DNA of 64,000 bases from Pleurodeles waltl (Eukaryota > Chordata > Amphibia > Caudata > Salamandridae), in the NCBI RefSeq assembly GCF_031143425.1, contig NW_027150020.1, forward strand, positions 62,001 through 126,000, given 5' to 3'. Below the pieces are notes generated by a model. The model was not told the origin of the DNA. It saw nothing but the letters and a program-made list of their open reading frames with translations, and made no database searches. The translations under genes and the position numbers were made by a program. Of the stretch, positions 49,493-63,975 are shown in pieces (positions within the stretch are counted from its first letter, which is position 1; every line of letters starts with the position of its first letter).

Positions 49493-52400
49493 GAATTCCT
49501 TTGCCTACTACGAGGGTGGACGGGGCGTGGCTCAGCGGGCGGAGCTTACAGGTGATTCATAAAGGGAGAACCATCTACTCTGTGTCTGTAGGAAAGGAAG
49601 ATAGAACCCGCGCGTCACAGTCAGATACAGATTACGCTCCAGTACATCATCAATTCACCTCCAGGAAGGATTCTAGATCTTTTTCTGCTATAGGATCTCT
49701 GAGCGCACTGCCTTGCTTTATCTTTGCCAAGCCCAATAGTTAGGGTGGCTTGTCCTTTCCAGAAGCTGAGCTTCAACTGGGGCACCTGCTACGTTTATAT
49801 TTGTAAGTGCTTCCTGTTGAGGTTTAGTTTCTGTAAAATGAGCATCATGGCCTACCCAACGGAGTATTTTCTACGAGTAAGTCAGTAAGCGTTACCTAGC
49901 ATGTTTTCATATGCCCCGTGTATATTGTACACTAAGACTACGTGACGGGCCACGGGGGAAACCTCACCAGCAACCTTGTGTGCCTTTGGCAATGTGATCG
50001 TTACTAGTGCGTCTTTGTGGAGATGTCCTCGTGCTTCTGCGCACCAACACCGCACGACCTGAATCGGCGGTAAACGCAGTGGTGTCGTTTTGGAAAGCTG
50101 TCCATCATCCTGGTAAAAGGCGGGAATTCCTTTGCCTACTACGAGGGTGGACGGGGCGTGGCTCAGCGGGCGGAGCTTACAGGTGATTCATAAAGGGAGA
50201 ACCATCTACTCTGTGTCTGCAGGAGAGGAAGATAGAACCCGCGCGTCACAGTCAGATACAGATTACGCTCCAGTACATCATCAATTCACCTCCAGGAAGG
50301 ATTCTAGATCTTTTTCTGCTATAGGATCTCTGAGCGCACAGCCTTGCTTTATCTTTGCCAAGCCCAATAGTTAGGGTGGCTTGTCCTTTCCAGAAGCTGA
50401 GCTTCACCTGGGGCACCTGCTACGTTTATATTTGTAAGTGCTTCCTGTTGAGTTTTAGTTTCTGTAAAATGAGCATCGTGGCCTACCCAACGGAGTATTT
50501 TCTACGAGTAAGTCAGTAAGCGTTACCTAGCATGTTTTCATATGCCCCGTGTATATTGTACACTAAGACTACGTGACGGGCCACGGGGGAAACCTCACCA
50601 GCAACCTTGTGTGCCTTTGGCAATGTGATCGTTACTAGTGCGTCTTTGTGGAGATGTCCTCGTGCTTCTGCGCACCAACAACGCACGACCTGAATCGGCG
50701 GTAAACGCAGTGGTGTCGTTTTGGAAAGCTGTCCATCATCCTGGTAAAAGGCGGGAATTCCTTTGCCTACTACGAGGGTGGACGGGGCGTGGCTCAGCGG
50801 GCGGAGCTTACAGGTGATTCATAAAGGGAGAACCATCTACTCTGTGTCTGTAGGAAAGGAAGATAGAACCCGCGCGTCACAGTCAGATACAGATTACGCT
50901 CCAGTACATCATCAATTCACCTCCAGGAAGGATTCTAGATCTTTTTCTGCTATAGGATCTCTGAGCGCACTGCCTTGCTTTATCTTTGCCAAGCCCAATA
51001 GTTAGGGTGGCTTGTCCTTTCCAGAAGCTGAGCTTCAACTGGGGCACCTGCTACGTTTATATTTGTAAGTGCTTCCTGTTGAGGTTTAGTTTCTGTAAAA
51101 TGAGCATCATGGCCTACCCAACTGAGTATTTTCTACGAGTAAGTCAGTAAGCGTTACCTAGCATGTTTTCATATGCCCCGTGTATATTGTACACTAAGAC
51201 TACGTGATGGGCCACGGGGGAAACCTCACCAGCAACCTTGTGTGCCTTTGGCAATGTGATCGTTACTAGTGCGTCTTTGTGGAGATGTCCTCGTGCTTCT
51301 GCGCACCAACAACGCACGACCTGAATCGGCGGTAAACGCAGTGGTGTCGTTTTGGAAAGCTGTCCATCATCCTGGTAAAAGGCGGGAATTCCTTTGCCTA
51401 CTACGAGGGTGGACGGGGCGTGGCTCAGCGAGCGGAGCTTACAGGTGATTCATAATGGGAGAACCATCTACTCTGTGTCTGCAGGAAAGGAAGATAGAAC
51501 CCGCGCGTCACAGTCAGATACAGATTACGCTCCAGTACATCATCAATTCACCTCCAGGAAGGATTCTAGATTGTTTTCTGCTATGGAATCTATGAGCGCA
51601 CAGCCTTGCTTTATCTTTCCCACGCCCAAGAGTTAGGGTGGCTTGTCCTTTCCAGAATCTGAGCTTCACCTGGGGCACCTGCTACGTTTATATTTGTAAG
51701 TGCTTCCTGTTGAGTTTTAGTTTCTGTAAAATGAGCATCGTGGCCTACCCAACGGAGTATTTTCTACGAGTAAGTCAGTAAGCGTTACCTAGCATGTTTT
51801 CATATGCCCCGTGTATATTGTACACTAAGACTACGTGACGGGCCACGGGGGAAACCTCACCAGCAACCTTGTGTGCCTTTGGCAATGTGATCGTTACTAG
51901 TGCGTCTTTGTGGAGATGTCCTCGTGCTTCTGCGCACCAACACCGCACAACCTGAATCGGCGGTAAACGCAGTGGTGTCGTTTTGGAAAGCTGTCCATCA
52001 TCCTGGTAAAAGGCGGGAATTCCCTTGCCTACTACGAGGGTGGACGGGGCGTGGCTCAGCGGGCGGAGCTTACAGGTGATTCATAAAGGAAGAACCTTCT
52101 ACTCTGTGTCTGCAGGAGAGGAAGATAGAACCCGCGCGTCACAGTCAGATACAGATTACGCTCCAGTACATCATCAATTCACCTCCAGGAAGGATTCTAG
52201 ATTGTTTTCTGCTATGGAATCTATGAGCGCACAGCCTTGCTTTATCTTTCCCACGCCCAAGAGTTAGGGTGGCTTGTCCTTTCCAGAAGCTGAGCTTCAA
52301 CTGGGGCACCTGCTACGTTTATATTTGTAAGTGCTTCCTGTTGAGTTTTAGTTTCTGTAAAATGAGCATCATGGCCTACCCAACGGAGTATTTTCTACGA

Positions 52401-55400
52401 GTAAGTCAGTAAGCGTTACCTAGCATGTTTTCATATGCCCCGTGTATATTGTACACTAAGACTACGTGACGGGCCACGGGGGAAACCTCACCAGCAACCT
52501 TGTGTGCCTTTGGCAATGTGATCGTTACTAGTGCGTCTTTGTGGAGATGTCCTCGTGCTTCTGCGCACCAACAACGCACGACCTGAATCGGCGGTAAACG
52601 CAGTGGTGTCGTTTTGGAAAGCTGTCCATCATCCTGGTAAAAGGCGGGAATTCCTTTGCCTACTACGAGGGTGGACGGGGCGTGGCTCAGCGGGCGGAGC
52701 TTACAGGTGATTCATAAAGGGAGAACCATCTACTCTGTGTCTGCAGGAGAGGAAGATAGAACCCGCGCGTCACAGTCAGATACAGATTACGCTCCAGTAC
52801 ATCATCAATTCACCTCCAGGAAGGATTCTAGATCTTTTTCTGCTATAGGATCTCTGAGCGCACAGCCTTGCTTTATCTTTGCCAAGCCCAATAGTTAGGG
52901 TGGCTTGTCCTTTCCAGAAGCTGAGCTTCACCTGGGGCACCTGCTACGTTTATATTTGTAAGTGCTTCCTGTTGAGTTTTAGTTTCTGTAAAATGAGCAT
53001 CGTGGCCTACCCAACGGAGTATTTTCTACGAGTAAGTCAGTAAGCGTTACCTAGCATGTTTTCATATGCCCCGTGTATATTGTACACTAAGACTACGTGA
53101 CGGGCCACGGGGGAAACCTCACCAGCAACCTTGTGTGCCTTTGGCAATGTGATCGTTACTAGTGCGTCTTTGTGGAGATGTCCTCGTGCTTCTGCGCACC
53201 AACAACGCACGACCTGAATCGGCGGTAAACGCAGTGGTGTCGTTTTGGAAAGCTGTCCATCATCCTGGTAAAAGGCGGGAATTCCTTTGCCTACTACGAG
53301 GGTGGACGGGGCGTGGCTCAGCGGGCGGAGCTTACAGGTGATTCATAAAGGGAGAACCATCTACTCTGTGTCTGTAGGAAAGGAAGATAGAACCCGCGCG
53401 TCACAGTCAGATACAGATTACGCTCCAGTACATCATCAATTCACCTCCAGGAAGGATTCTAGATCTTTTTCTGCTATAGGATCTCTGAGCGCACTGCCTT
53501 GCTTTATCTTTGCCAAGCCCAATAGTTAGGGTGGCTTGTCCTTTCCAGAAGCTGAGCTTCAACTGGGGCACCTGCTACGTTTATATTTGTAAGTGCTTCC
53601 TGTTGAGGTTTAGTTTCTGTAAAATGAGCATCATGGCCTACCCAACTGAGTATTTTCTACGAGTAAGTCAGTAAGCGTTACCTAGCATGTTTTCATATGC
53701 CCCGTGTATATTGTACACTAAGACTACGTGATGGGCCACGGGGGAAACCTCACCAGCAACCTTGTGTGCCTTTGGCAATGTGATCGTTACTAGTGCGTCT
53801 TTGTGGAGATGTCCTCGTGCTTCTGCGCACCAACAACGCACGACCTGAATCGGCGGTAAACGCAGTGGTGTCGTTTTGGAAAGCTGTCCATCATCCTGGT
53901 AAAAGGCGGGAATTCCTTTGCCTACTACGAGGGTGGACGGGGCGTGGCTCAGCGGGCGGAGCTTACAGGTGATTCATAAAGGGAGAACCATCTACTCTGT
54001 GTCTGCAGGAGAGGAAGATAGAACCCGCGCGTCACAGTCAGATACAGATTTCGCTCCAGTACATCATCAATTCACCTCCAGGAAGGATTCTAGATCTTTT
54101 TCTGCTATAGGATCTCTGAGCGCACAGCCTTGCTTTATCTTTGCCAAGCCCAATAGTTAGGGTGGCTTGTCCTTTCCAGAAGCTGAGCTTCACCTGGGGC
54201 ACCTGCTACGTTTATATTTGTAAGTGCTTCCTGTTGAGTTTTAGTTTCTGTAAAATGAGCATCGTGGCCTACCCAACGGAGTATTTTCTACGAGTAAGTC
54301 AGTAAGCGTTACCTAGCATGTTTTCATATGCCCCGTGTATATTGTACACTAAGACTACGTGACGGGCCACGGGGGAAACCTCACCAGCAACCTTGTGTGC
54401 CTTTGGCAATGTGATCGTTACTAGTGCGTCTTTGTGGAGATGTCCTCGTGCTTCTGCGCACCAACAACGCACAACCTGAATCGGCGGTAAACACAGTGGT
54501 GTCGTTTTGGAAAGCTGTCCATCATCCTGGTAAAAGGCGGGAATTCCCTTGCCTACTACGGGGCGTGGCTCAGCGGGCGGAGCTTACAGGTGATTCATAA
54601 AGGGAGAACCATCTACTCTGTGTCTGCAGGAAAGGAAGATAGGACCCGCGCGTCACAGTCAGATACAGATTACGCTCCAGTACATCATCAATTCACCTCC
54701 AGGAAGGATTCTAGATCTTTTTCTGCTATAGGATCTCTGAGCGCACAGCCTTGCTTTATCTTTGCCAAGCCCAATAGTTAGGGTGGCTTGTCCTTTCCAG
54801 AAGCTGAGCTTCAACTGGGGCACCTGCTACGTTTATATTTGTAAGTGCTTCCTGTTGAGTTTTAGTTTCTGTAAAATGAGCATCATGGCCTACCCAACGG
54901 AGTATTTTCTACGAGTAAGTCAGTAAGCGTTACCTAGCATGTTTTCATATGCCCCGTGTATATTGTACACTAAGACTACGTGACGGGCCACGGGGGAAAC
55001 CTCACCAGCAACCTTGTGTGCCTTTGGCAATGTGATCGTTACTAGTGCGTCTTTGTGGAGATGTCCTCGTGCTTCTGCGCACCAACAACGCACGACCTGA
55101 ATCGGCGGTAAACGCAGTGGTGTCGTTTTGGAAAGCTGTCCATCATCCTGGTAAAAGGCGGGAATTCCTTTGCCTACTACGAGGGTGGACGGGGCGTGGC
55201 TCAGCGGGCGGAGCTTACAGGTGATTCATAAAGGGAGAACCATCTACTCTGTGTCTGCAGGAGAGGAAGATAGAACCCGCGCGTCACAGTCAGATACAGA
55301 TTTCGCTCCAGTACATCATCAATTCACCTCCAGGAAGGATTCTAGATCTTTTTCTGCTATAGGATCTCTGAGCGCACAGCCTTGCTTTATCTTTGCCAAG

Positions 55401-57044
55401 CCCAATAGTTAGGGTGGCTTGTCCTTTCCAGAAGCTGAGCTTCACCTGGGGCACCTGCTACGTTTATATTTGTAAGTGCTTCCTGTTGAGTTTTAGTTTC
55501 TGTAAAATGAGCATCGTGGCCTACCCAACGGAGTATTTTCTACGAGTAAGTCAGTAAGCGTTACCTAGCATGTTTTCATATGCCCCGTGTATATTGTACA
55601 CTAAGACTACGTGACGGGCCACGGGGGAAACCTCACCAGCAACCTTGTGTGCCTTTGGCAATGTGATCGTTACTAGTGCGTCTTTGTGGAGATGTCCTCG
55701 TGCTTCTGCGCACCAACAACGCACAACCTGAATCGGCGGTAAACGCAGTGGTGTCGTTTTGGAAAGCTGTCCATCATCCTGGTAAAAGGCGGGAATTCCC
55801 TTGCCTACTACGGGGCGTGGCTCAGCGGGCGGAGCTTACAGGTGATTCATAAAGGGAGAACCATCTACTCTGTGTCTGCAGGAAAGGAAGATAGGACCCG
55901 CGCGTCACAGTCAGATACAGATTACGCTCCAGTACATCATCAATTCACCTCCAGGAAGGATTCTAGATCTTTTTCTGCTATAGGATCTCTGAGCGCACAG
56001 CCTTGCTTTATCTTTGCCAAGCCCAATAGTTAGGGTGGCTTGTCCTTTCCAGAAGCTGAGCTTCAACTGGGGCACCTGCTACGTTTATATTTGTAAGTGC
56101 TTCCTGTTGAGTTTTAGTTTCTGTAAAATGAGCATCATGGCCTACCCAACGGAGTATTTTCTACGAGTAAGTCAGTAAGCGTTACCTAGCATGTTTTCAT
56201 ATGCCCCGTGTATATTGTACACTAAGACTACGTGACGGGCCACGGGGGAAACCTCACCAGCAACCTTGTGTGCCTTTGGCAATGTGATCGTTACTAGTGC
56301 GTCTTTGTGGAGATGTCCTCGTGCTTCTGCGCACCAACAACGCACGACCTGAATCGGCGGTAAACGCAGTGGTGTCGTTTTGGAAAGCTGTCCATCATCC
56401 TGGTAAAAGGCGGGAATTCCTTTGCCTACTACGAGGGTGGACGGGGCGTGGCTCAGCGGGCGGAGCTTACAGGTGATTCATAAAGGGAGAACCATCTACT
56501 CTGTGTCTGCAGGAGAGGAAGATAGAACCCGCGCGTCACAGTCAGATACAGATTTCGCTCCAGTACATCATCAATTCACCTCCAGGAAGGATTCTAGATC
56601 TTTTTCTGCTATAGGATCTCTGAGCGCACAGCCTTGCTTTATCTTTGCCAAGCCCAATAGTTAGGGTGGCTTGTCCTTTCCAGAAGCTGAGCTTCACCTG
56701 GGGCACCTGCTACGTTTATATTTGTAAGTGCTTCCTGTTGAGTTTTAGTTTCTGTACAATGAGCATCGTGGCCTACCCAACGGAGTATTTTCTACGAGTA
56801 AGTCAGTAAGCGTTACCTAGCATGTTTTCATATGCCCCGTGTATATTGTACACTAAGACTACGTGACGGGCCACGGGGGAAACCTCACCAGCAACCTTGT
56901 GTGCCTTTGGCAATGTGATCGTTACTAGTGCGTCTTTGTGGAGATGTCCTCGTGCTTCTGCGCACCAACAACGCACGACCTGAATCGGCGGTAAACGCAG
57001 TGGTGTCGTTTTGGAAAGCTGTCCATCATCCTGGTAAAAGGCGG
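49493..57044 (+). repeat. 12-unit higher-order repeat, full copy (7,552 bp): H D H J K D H F G F G F
   Basis: Starts: H 49493, D 50124, H 50755, J 51386, K 52017, D 52648, H 53279, F 53910, G 54541, F 55162, G 55793, F 56414. The length is ten long and two short units. The next block repeats it at an offset of exactly 7,552 bp for at least ten units. The last F has CTGTACAATG and leads to a long H; the others have CTGTAAAATG and lead to short G. One private change is a CpG transition at 54493. Confidence 0.9.
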
Positions 57045-60000
57045 GAATTCCTTTGCCTACTACGAGGGTGGACGGGGCGTGGCTCAGCGGGCGGAGCTTA
57101 CAGGTGATTCATAAAGGGAGAACCATCTACTCTGTGTCTGTAGGAAAGGAAGATAGAACCCGCGCGTCACAGTCAGATACAGATTACGCTCCAGTACATC
57201 ATCAATTCACCTCCAGGAAGGATTCTAGATCTTTTTCTGCTATAGGATCTCTGAGCGCACTGCCTTGCTTTATCTTTGCCAAGCCCAATAGTTAGGGTGG
57301 CTTGTCCTTTCCAGAAGCTGAGCTTCAACTGGGGCACCTGCTACGTTTATATTTGTAAGTGCTTCCTGTTGAGGTTTAGTTTCTGTAAAATGAGCATCAT
57401 GGCCTACCCAACGGAGTATTTTCTACGAGTAAGTCAGTAAGCGTTACCTAGCATGTTTTCATATGCCCCGTGTATATTGTACACTAAGACTACGTGACGG
57501 GCCACGGGGGAAACCTCACCAGCAACCTTGTGTGCCTTTGGCAATGTGATCGTTACTAGTGCGTCTTTGTGGAGATGTCCTCGTGCTTCTGCGCACCAAC
57601 ACCGCACGACCTGAATCGGCGGTAAACGCAGTGGTGTCGTTTTGGAAAGCTGTCCATCATCCTGGTAAAAGGCGGGAATTCCTTTGCCTACTACGAGGGT
57701 GGACGGGGCGTGGCTCAGCGGGCGGAGCTTACAGGTGATTCATAAAGGGAGAACCATCTACTCTGTGTCTGCAGGAGAGGAAGATAGAACCCGCGCGTCA
57801 CAGTCAGATACAGATTACGCTCCAGTACATCATCAATTCACCTCCAGGAAGGATTCTAGATCTTTTTCTGCTATAGGATCTCTGAGCGCACAGCCTTGCT
57901 TTATCTTTGCCAAGCCCAATAGTTAGGGTGGCTTGTCCTTTCCAGAAGCTGAGCTTCACCTGGGGCACCTGCTACGTTTATATTTGTAAGTGCTTCCTGT
58001 TGAGTTTTAGTTTCTGTAAAATGAGCATCGTGGCCTACCCAACGGAGTATTTTCTACGAGTAAGTCAGTAAGCGTTACCTAGCATGTTTTCATATGCCCC
58101 GTGTATATTGTACACTAAGACTACGTGACGGGCCACGGGGGAAACCTCACCAGCAACCTTGTGTGCCTTTGGCAATGTGATCGTTACTAGTGCGTCTTTG
58201 TGGAGATGTCCTCGTGCTTCTGCGCACCAACAACGCACGACCTGAATCGGCGGTAAACGCAGTGGTGTCGTTTTGGAAAGCTGTCCATCATCCTGGTAAA
58301 AGGCGGGAATTCCTTTGCCTACTACGAGGGTGGACGGGGCGTGGCTCAGCGGGCGGAGCTTACAGGTGATTCATAAAGGGAGAACCATCTACTCTGTGTC
58401 TGTAGGAAAGGAAGATAGAACCCGCGCGTCACAGTCAGATACAGATTACGCTCCAGTACATCATCAATTCACCTCCAGGAAGGATTCTAGATCTTTTTCT
58501 GCTATAGGATCTCTGAGCGCACTGCCTTGCTTTATCTTTGCCAAGCCCAATAGTTAGGGTGGCTTGTCCTTTCCAGAAGCTGAGCTTCAACTGGGGCACC
58601 TGCTACGTTTATATTTGTAAGTGCTTCCTGTTGAGGTTTAGTTTCTGTAAAATGAGCATCATGGCCTACCCAACTGAGTATTTTCTACGAGTAAGTCAGT
58701 AAGCGTTACCTAGCATGTTTTCATATGCCCCGTGTATATTGTACACTAAGACTACGTGATGGGCCACGGGGGAAACCTCACCAGCAACCTTGTGTGCCTT
58801 TGGCAATGTGATCGTTACTAGTGCGTCTTTGTGGAGATGTCCTCGTGCTTCTGCGCACCAACAACGCACGACCTGAATCGGCGGTAAACGCAGTGGTGTC
58901 GTTTTGGAAAGCTGTCCATCATCCTGGTAAAAGGCGGGAATTCCTTTGCCTACTACGAGGGTGGACGGGGCGTGGCTCAGCGAGCGGAGCTTACAGGTGA
59001 TTCATAATGGGAGAACCATCTACTCTGTGTCTGCAGGAAAGGAAGATAGAACCCGCGCGTCACAGTCAGATACAGATTACGCTCCAGTACATCATCAATT
59101 CACCTCCAGGAAGGATTCTAGATTGTTTTCTGCTATGGAATCTATGAGCGCACAGCCTTGCTTTATCTTTCCCACGCCCAAGAGTTAGGGTGGCTTGTCC
59201 TTTCCAGAATCTGAGCTTCACCTGGGGCACCTGCTACGTTTATATTTGTAAGTGCTTCCTGTTGAGTTTTAGTTTCTGTAAAATGAGCATCGTGGCCTAC
59301 CCAACGGAGTATTTTCTACGAGTAAGTCAGTAAGCGTTACCTAGCATGTTTTCATATGCCCCGTGTATATTGTACACTAAGACTACGTGACGGGCCACGG
59401 GGGAAACCTCACCAGCAACCTTGTGTGCCTTTGGCAATGTGATCGTTACTAGTGCGTCTTTGTGGAGATGTCCTCGTGCTTCTGCGCACCAACACCGCAC
59501 AACCTGAATCGGCGGTAAACGCAGTGGTGTCGTTTTGGAAAGCTGTCCATCATCCTGGTAAAAGGCGGGAATTCCCTTGCCTACTACGAGGGTGGACGGG
59601 GCGTGGCTCAGCGGGCGGAGCTTACAGGTGATTCATAAAGGAAGAACCTTCTACTCTGTGTCTGCAGGAGAGGAAGATAGAACCCGCGCGTCACAGTCAG
59701 ATACAGATTACGCTCCAGTACATCATCAATTCACCTCCAGGAAGGATTCTAGATTGTTTTCTGCTATGGAATCTATGAGCGCACAGCCTTGCTTTATCTT
59801 TCCCACGCCCAAGAGTTAGGGTGGCTTGTCCTTTCCAGAAGCTGAGCTTCAACTGGGGCACCTGCTACGTTTATATTTGTAAGTGCTTCCTGTTGAGTTT
59901 TAGTTTCTGTAAAATGAGCATCATGGCCTACCCAACGGAGTATTTTCTACGAGTAAGTCAGTAAGCGTTACCTAGCATGTTTTCATATGCCCCGTGTATA

Positions 60001-63000
60001 TTGTACACTAAGACTACGTGACGGGCCACGGGGGAAACCTCACCAGCAACCTTGTGTGCCTTTGGCAATGTGATCGTTACTAGTGCGTCTTTGTGGAGAT
60101 GTCCTCGTGCTTCTGCGCACCAACAACGCACGACCTGAATCGGCGGTAAACGCAGTGGTGTCGTTTTGGAAAGCTGTCCATCATCCTGGTAAAAGGCGGG
60201 AATTCCTTTGCCTACTACGAGGGTGGACGGGGCGTGGCTCAGCGGGCGGAGCTTACAGGTGATTCATAAAGGGAGAACCATCTACTCTGTGTCTGCAGGA
60301 GAGGAAGATAGAACCCGCGCGTCACAGTCAGATACAGATTACGCTCCAGTACATCATCAATTCACCTCCAGGAAGGATTCTAGATCTTTTTCTGCTATAG
60401 GATCTCTGAGCGCACAGCCTTGCTTTATCTTTGCCAAGCCCAATAGTTAGGGTGGCTTGTCCTTTCCAGAAGCTGAGCTTCACCTGGGGCACCTGCTACG
60501 TTTATATTTGTAAGTGCTTCCTGTTGAGTTTTAGTTTCTGTAAAATGAGCATCGTGGCCTACCCAACGGAGTATTTTCTACGAGTAAGTCAGTAAGCGTT
60601 ACCTAGCATGTTTTCATATGCCCCGTGTATATTGTACACTAAGACTACGTGACGGGCCACGGGGGAAACCTCACCAGCAACCTTGTGTGCCTTTGGCAAT
60701 GTGATCGTTACTAGTGCGTCTTTGTGGAGATGTCCTCGTGCTTCTGCGCACCAACAACGCACGACCTGAATCGGCGGTAAACGCAGTGGTGTCGTTTTGG
60801 AAAGCTGTCCATCATCCTGGTAAAAGGCGGGAATTCCTTTGCCTACTACGAGGGTGGACGGGGCGTGGCTCAGCGGGCGGAGCTTACAGGTGATTCATAA
60901 AGGGAGAACCATCTACTCTGTGTCTGTAGGAAAGGAAGATAGAACCCGCGCGTCACAGTCAGATACAGATTACGCTCCAGTACATCATCAATTCACCTCC
61001 AGGAAGGATTCTAGATCTTTTTCTGCTATAGGATCTCTGAGCGCACTGCCTTGCTTTATCTTTGCCAAGCCCAATAGTTAGGGTGGCTTGTCCTTTCCAG
61101 AAGCTGAGCTTCAACTGGGGCACCTGCTACGTTTATATTTGTAAGTGCTTCCTGTTGAGGTTTAGTTTCTGTAAAATGAGCATCATGGCCTACCCAACTG
61201 AGTATTTTCTACGAGTAAGTCAGTAAGCGTTACCTAGCATGTTTTCATATGCCCCGTGTATATTGTACACTAAGACTACGTGATGGGCCACGGGGGAAAC
61301 CTCACCAGCAACCTTGTGTGCCTTTGGCAATGTGATCGTTACTAGTGCGTCTTTGTGGAGATGTCCTCGTGCTTCTGCGCACCAACAACGCACGACCTGA
61401 ATCGGCGGTAAACGCAGTGGTGTCGTTTTGGAAAGCTGTCCATCATCCTGGTAAAAGGCGGGAATTCCTTTGCCTACTACGAGGGTGGACGGGGCGTGGC
61501 TCAGCGGGCGGAGCTTACAGGTGATTCATAAAGGGAGAACCATCTACTCTGTGTCTGCAGGAGAGGAAGATAGAACCCGCGCGTCACAGTCAGATACAGA
61601 TTTCGCTCCAGTACATCATCAATTCACCTCCAGGAAGGATTCTAGATCTTTTTCTGCTATAGGATCTCTGAGCGCACAGCCTTGCTTTATCTTTGCCAAG
61701 CCCAATAGTTAGGGTGGCTTGTCCTTTCCAGAAGCTGAGCTTCACCTGGGGCACCTGCTACGTTTATATTTGTAAGTGCTTCCTGTTGAGTTTTAGTTTC
61801 TGTAAAATGAGCATCGTGGCCTACCCAACGGAGTATTTTCTACGAGTAAGTCAGTAAGCGTTACCTAGCATGTTTTCATATGCCCCGTGTATATTGTACA
61901 CTAAGACTACGTGACGGGCCACGGGGGAAACCTCACCAGCAACCTTGTGTGCCTTTGGCAATGTGATCGTTACTAGTGCGTCTTTGTGGAGATGTCCTCG
62001 TGCTTCTGCGCACCAACAACGCACAACCTGAATCGGCGGTAAACGCAGTGGTGTCGTTTTGGAAAGCTGTCCATCATCCTGGTAAAAGGCGGGAATTCCC
62101 TTGCCTACTACGGGGCGTGGCTCAGCGGGCGGAGCTTACAGGTGATTCATAAAGGGAGAACCATCTACTCTGTGTCTGCAGGAAAGGAAGATAGGACCCG
62201 CGCGTCACAGTCAGATACAGATTACGCTCCAGTACATCATCAATTCACCTCCAGGAAGGATTCTAGATCTTTTTCTGCTATAGGATCTCTGAGCGCACAG
62301 CCTTGCTTTATCTTTGCCAAGCCCAATAGTTAGGGTGGCTTGTCCTTTCCAGAAGCTGAGCTTCAACTGGGGCACCTGCTACGTTTATATTTGTAAGTGC
62401 TTCCTGTTGAGTTTTAGTTTCTGTAAAATGAGCATCATGGCCTACCCAACGGAGTATTTTCTACGAGTAAGTCAGTAAGCGTTACCTAGCATGTTTTCAT
62501 ATGCCCCGTGTATATTGTACACTAAGACTACGTGACGGGCCACGGGGGAAACCTCACCAGCAACCTTGTGTGCCTTTGGCAATGTGATCGTTACTAGTGC
62601 GTCTTTGTGGAGATGTCCTCGTGCTTCTGCGCACCAACAACGCACGACCTGAATCGGCGGTAAACGCAGTGGTGTCGTTTTGGAAAGCTGTCCATCATCC
62701 TGGTAAAAGGCGGGAATTCCTTTGCCTACTACGAGGGTGGACGGGGCGTGGCTCAGCGGGCGGAGCTTACAGGTGATTCATAAAGGGAGAACCATCTACT
62801 CTGTGTCTGCAGGAGAGGAAGATAGAACCCGCGCGTCACAGTCAGATACAGATTTCGCTCCAGTACATCATCAATTCACCTCCAGGAAGGATTCTAGATC
62901 TTTTTCTGCTATAGGATCTCTGAGCGCACAGCCTTGCTTTATCTTTGCCAAGCCCAATAGTTAGGGTGGCTTGTCCTTTCCAGAAGCTGAGCTTCACCTG

Positions 63001-63975
63001 GGGCACCTGCTACGTTTATATTTGTAAGTGCTTCCTGTTGAGTTTTAGTTTCTGTACAATGAGCATCGTGGCCTACCCAACGGAGTATTTTCTACGAGTA
63101 AGTCAGTAAGCGTTACCTAGCATGTTTTCATATGCCCCGTGTATATTGTACACTAAGACTACGTGACGGGCCACGGGGGAAACCTCACCAGCAACCTTGT
63201 GTGCCTTTGGCAATGTGATCGTTACTAGTGCGTCTTTGTGGAGATGTCCTCGTGCTTCTGCGCACCAACAACGCACGACCTGAATCGGCGGTAAACGCAG
63301 TGGTGTCGTTTTGGAAAGCTGTCCATCATCCTGGTAAAAGGCGGGAATTCCTTTGCCTACTACGAGGGTGGACGGGGCGTGGCTCAGCGGGCGGAGCTTA
63401 CAGGTGATTCATAAAGGGAGAACCATCTACTCTGTGTCTGCAGGAGAGGAAGATAGAACCCGCGCGTCACAGTCAGATACAGATTTCGCTCCAGTACATC
63501 ATCAATTCACCTCCAGGAAGGATTCTAGATCTTTTTCTGCTATAGGATCTCTGAGCGCACAGCCTTGCTTTATCTTTGCCAAGCCCAATAGTTAGGGTGG
63601 CTTGTCCTTTCCAGAAGCTGAGCTTCACCTGGGGCACCTGCTACGTTTATATTTGTAAGTGCTTCCTGTTGAGTTTTAGTTTCTGTAAAATGAGCATCGT
63701 GGCCTACCCAACGGAGTATTTTCTACGAGTAAGTCAGTAAGCGTTACCTAGCATGTTTTCATATGCCCCGTGTATATTGTACACTAAGACTACGTGACGG
63801 GCCACGGGGGAAACCTCACCAGCAACCTTGTGTGCCTTTCGCAATGTGATCGTTACTAGTGCGTCTTTGTGGAGATGTCCTCGTGCTTCTGCGCACCAAC
63901 AACGCACAACCTGAATCGGCGGTAAACGCAGTGGTGTCGTTTTGGAAAGCTGTCCATCATCCTGGTAAAAGGCGG
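57045..63975 (+). repeat. 12-unit higher-order repeat, second copy, diverging at its end: H D H J K D H F G F F
   Basis: Starts: H 57045, D 57676, H 58307, J 58938, K 59569, D 60200, H 60831, F 61462, G 62093, F 62714, F 63345. The first ten units align with the previous block at 7,552 bp. The F at 62714 carries CTGTACAATG and is followed by a second F with GCCTTTCGC and then a short unit. This is the F-F-G order seen at 30633-32515 and 35661-37543, so the right edge leaves the 12-unit register. Confidence 0.88.

Noticed and set aside
489..63595. One plus-strand open frame of 63 or 80 codons per unit, 101 in all
   Set aside because: They begin at TTG (long units) or GTG (short units), not ATG. 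The 10-bp indel shifts any upstream frame. Among differences between units I count about nineteen amino-acid replacements against two silent ones, so there is no sign of selection on protein. No domain, signal peptide or membrane segment is recognisable. They are stop-free stretches copied with the repeat.
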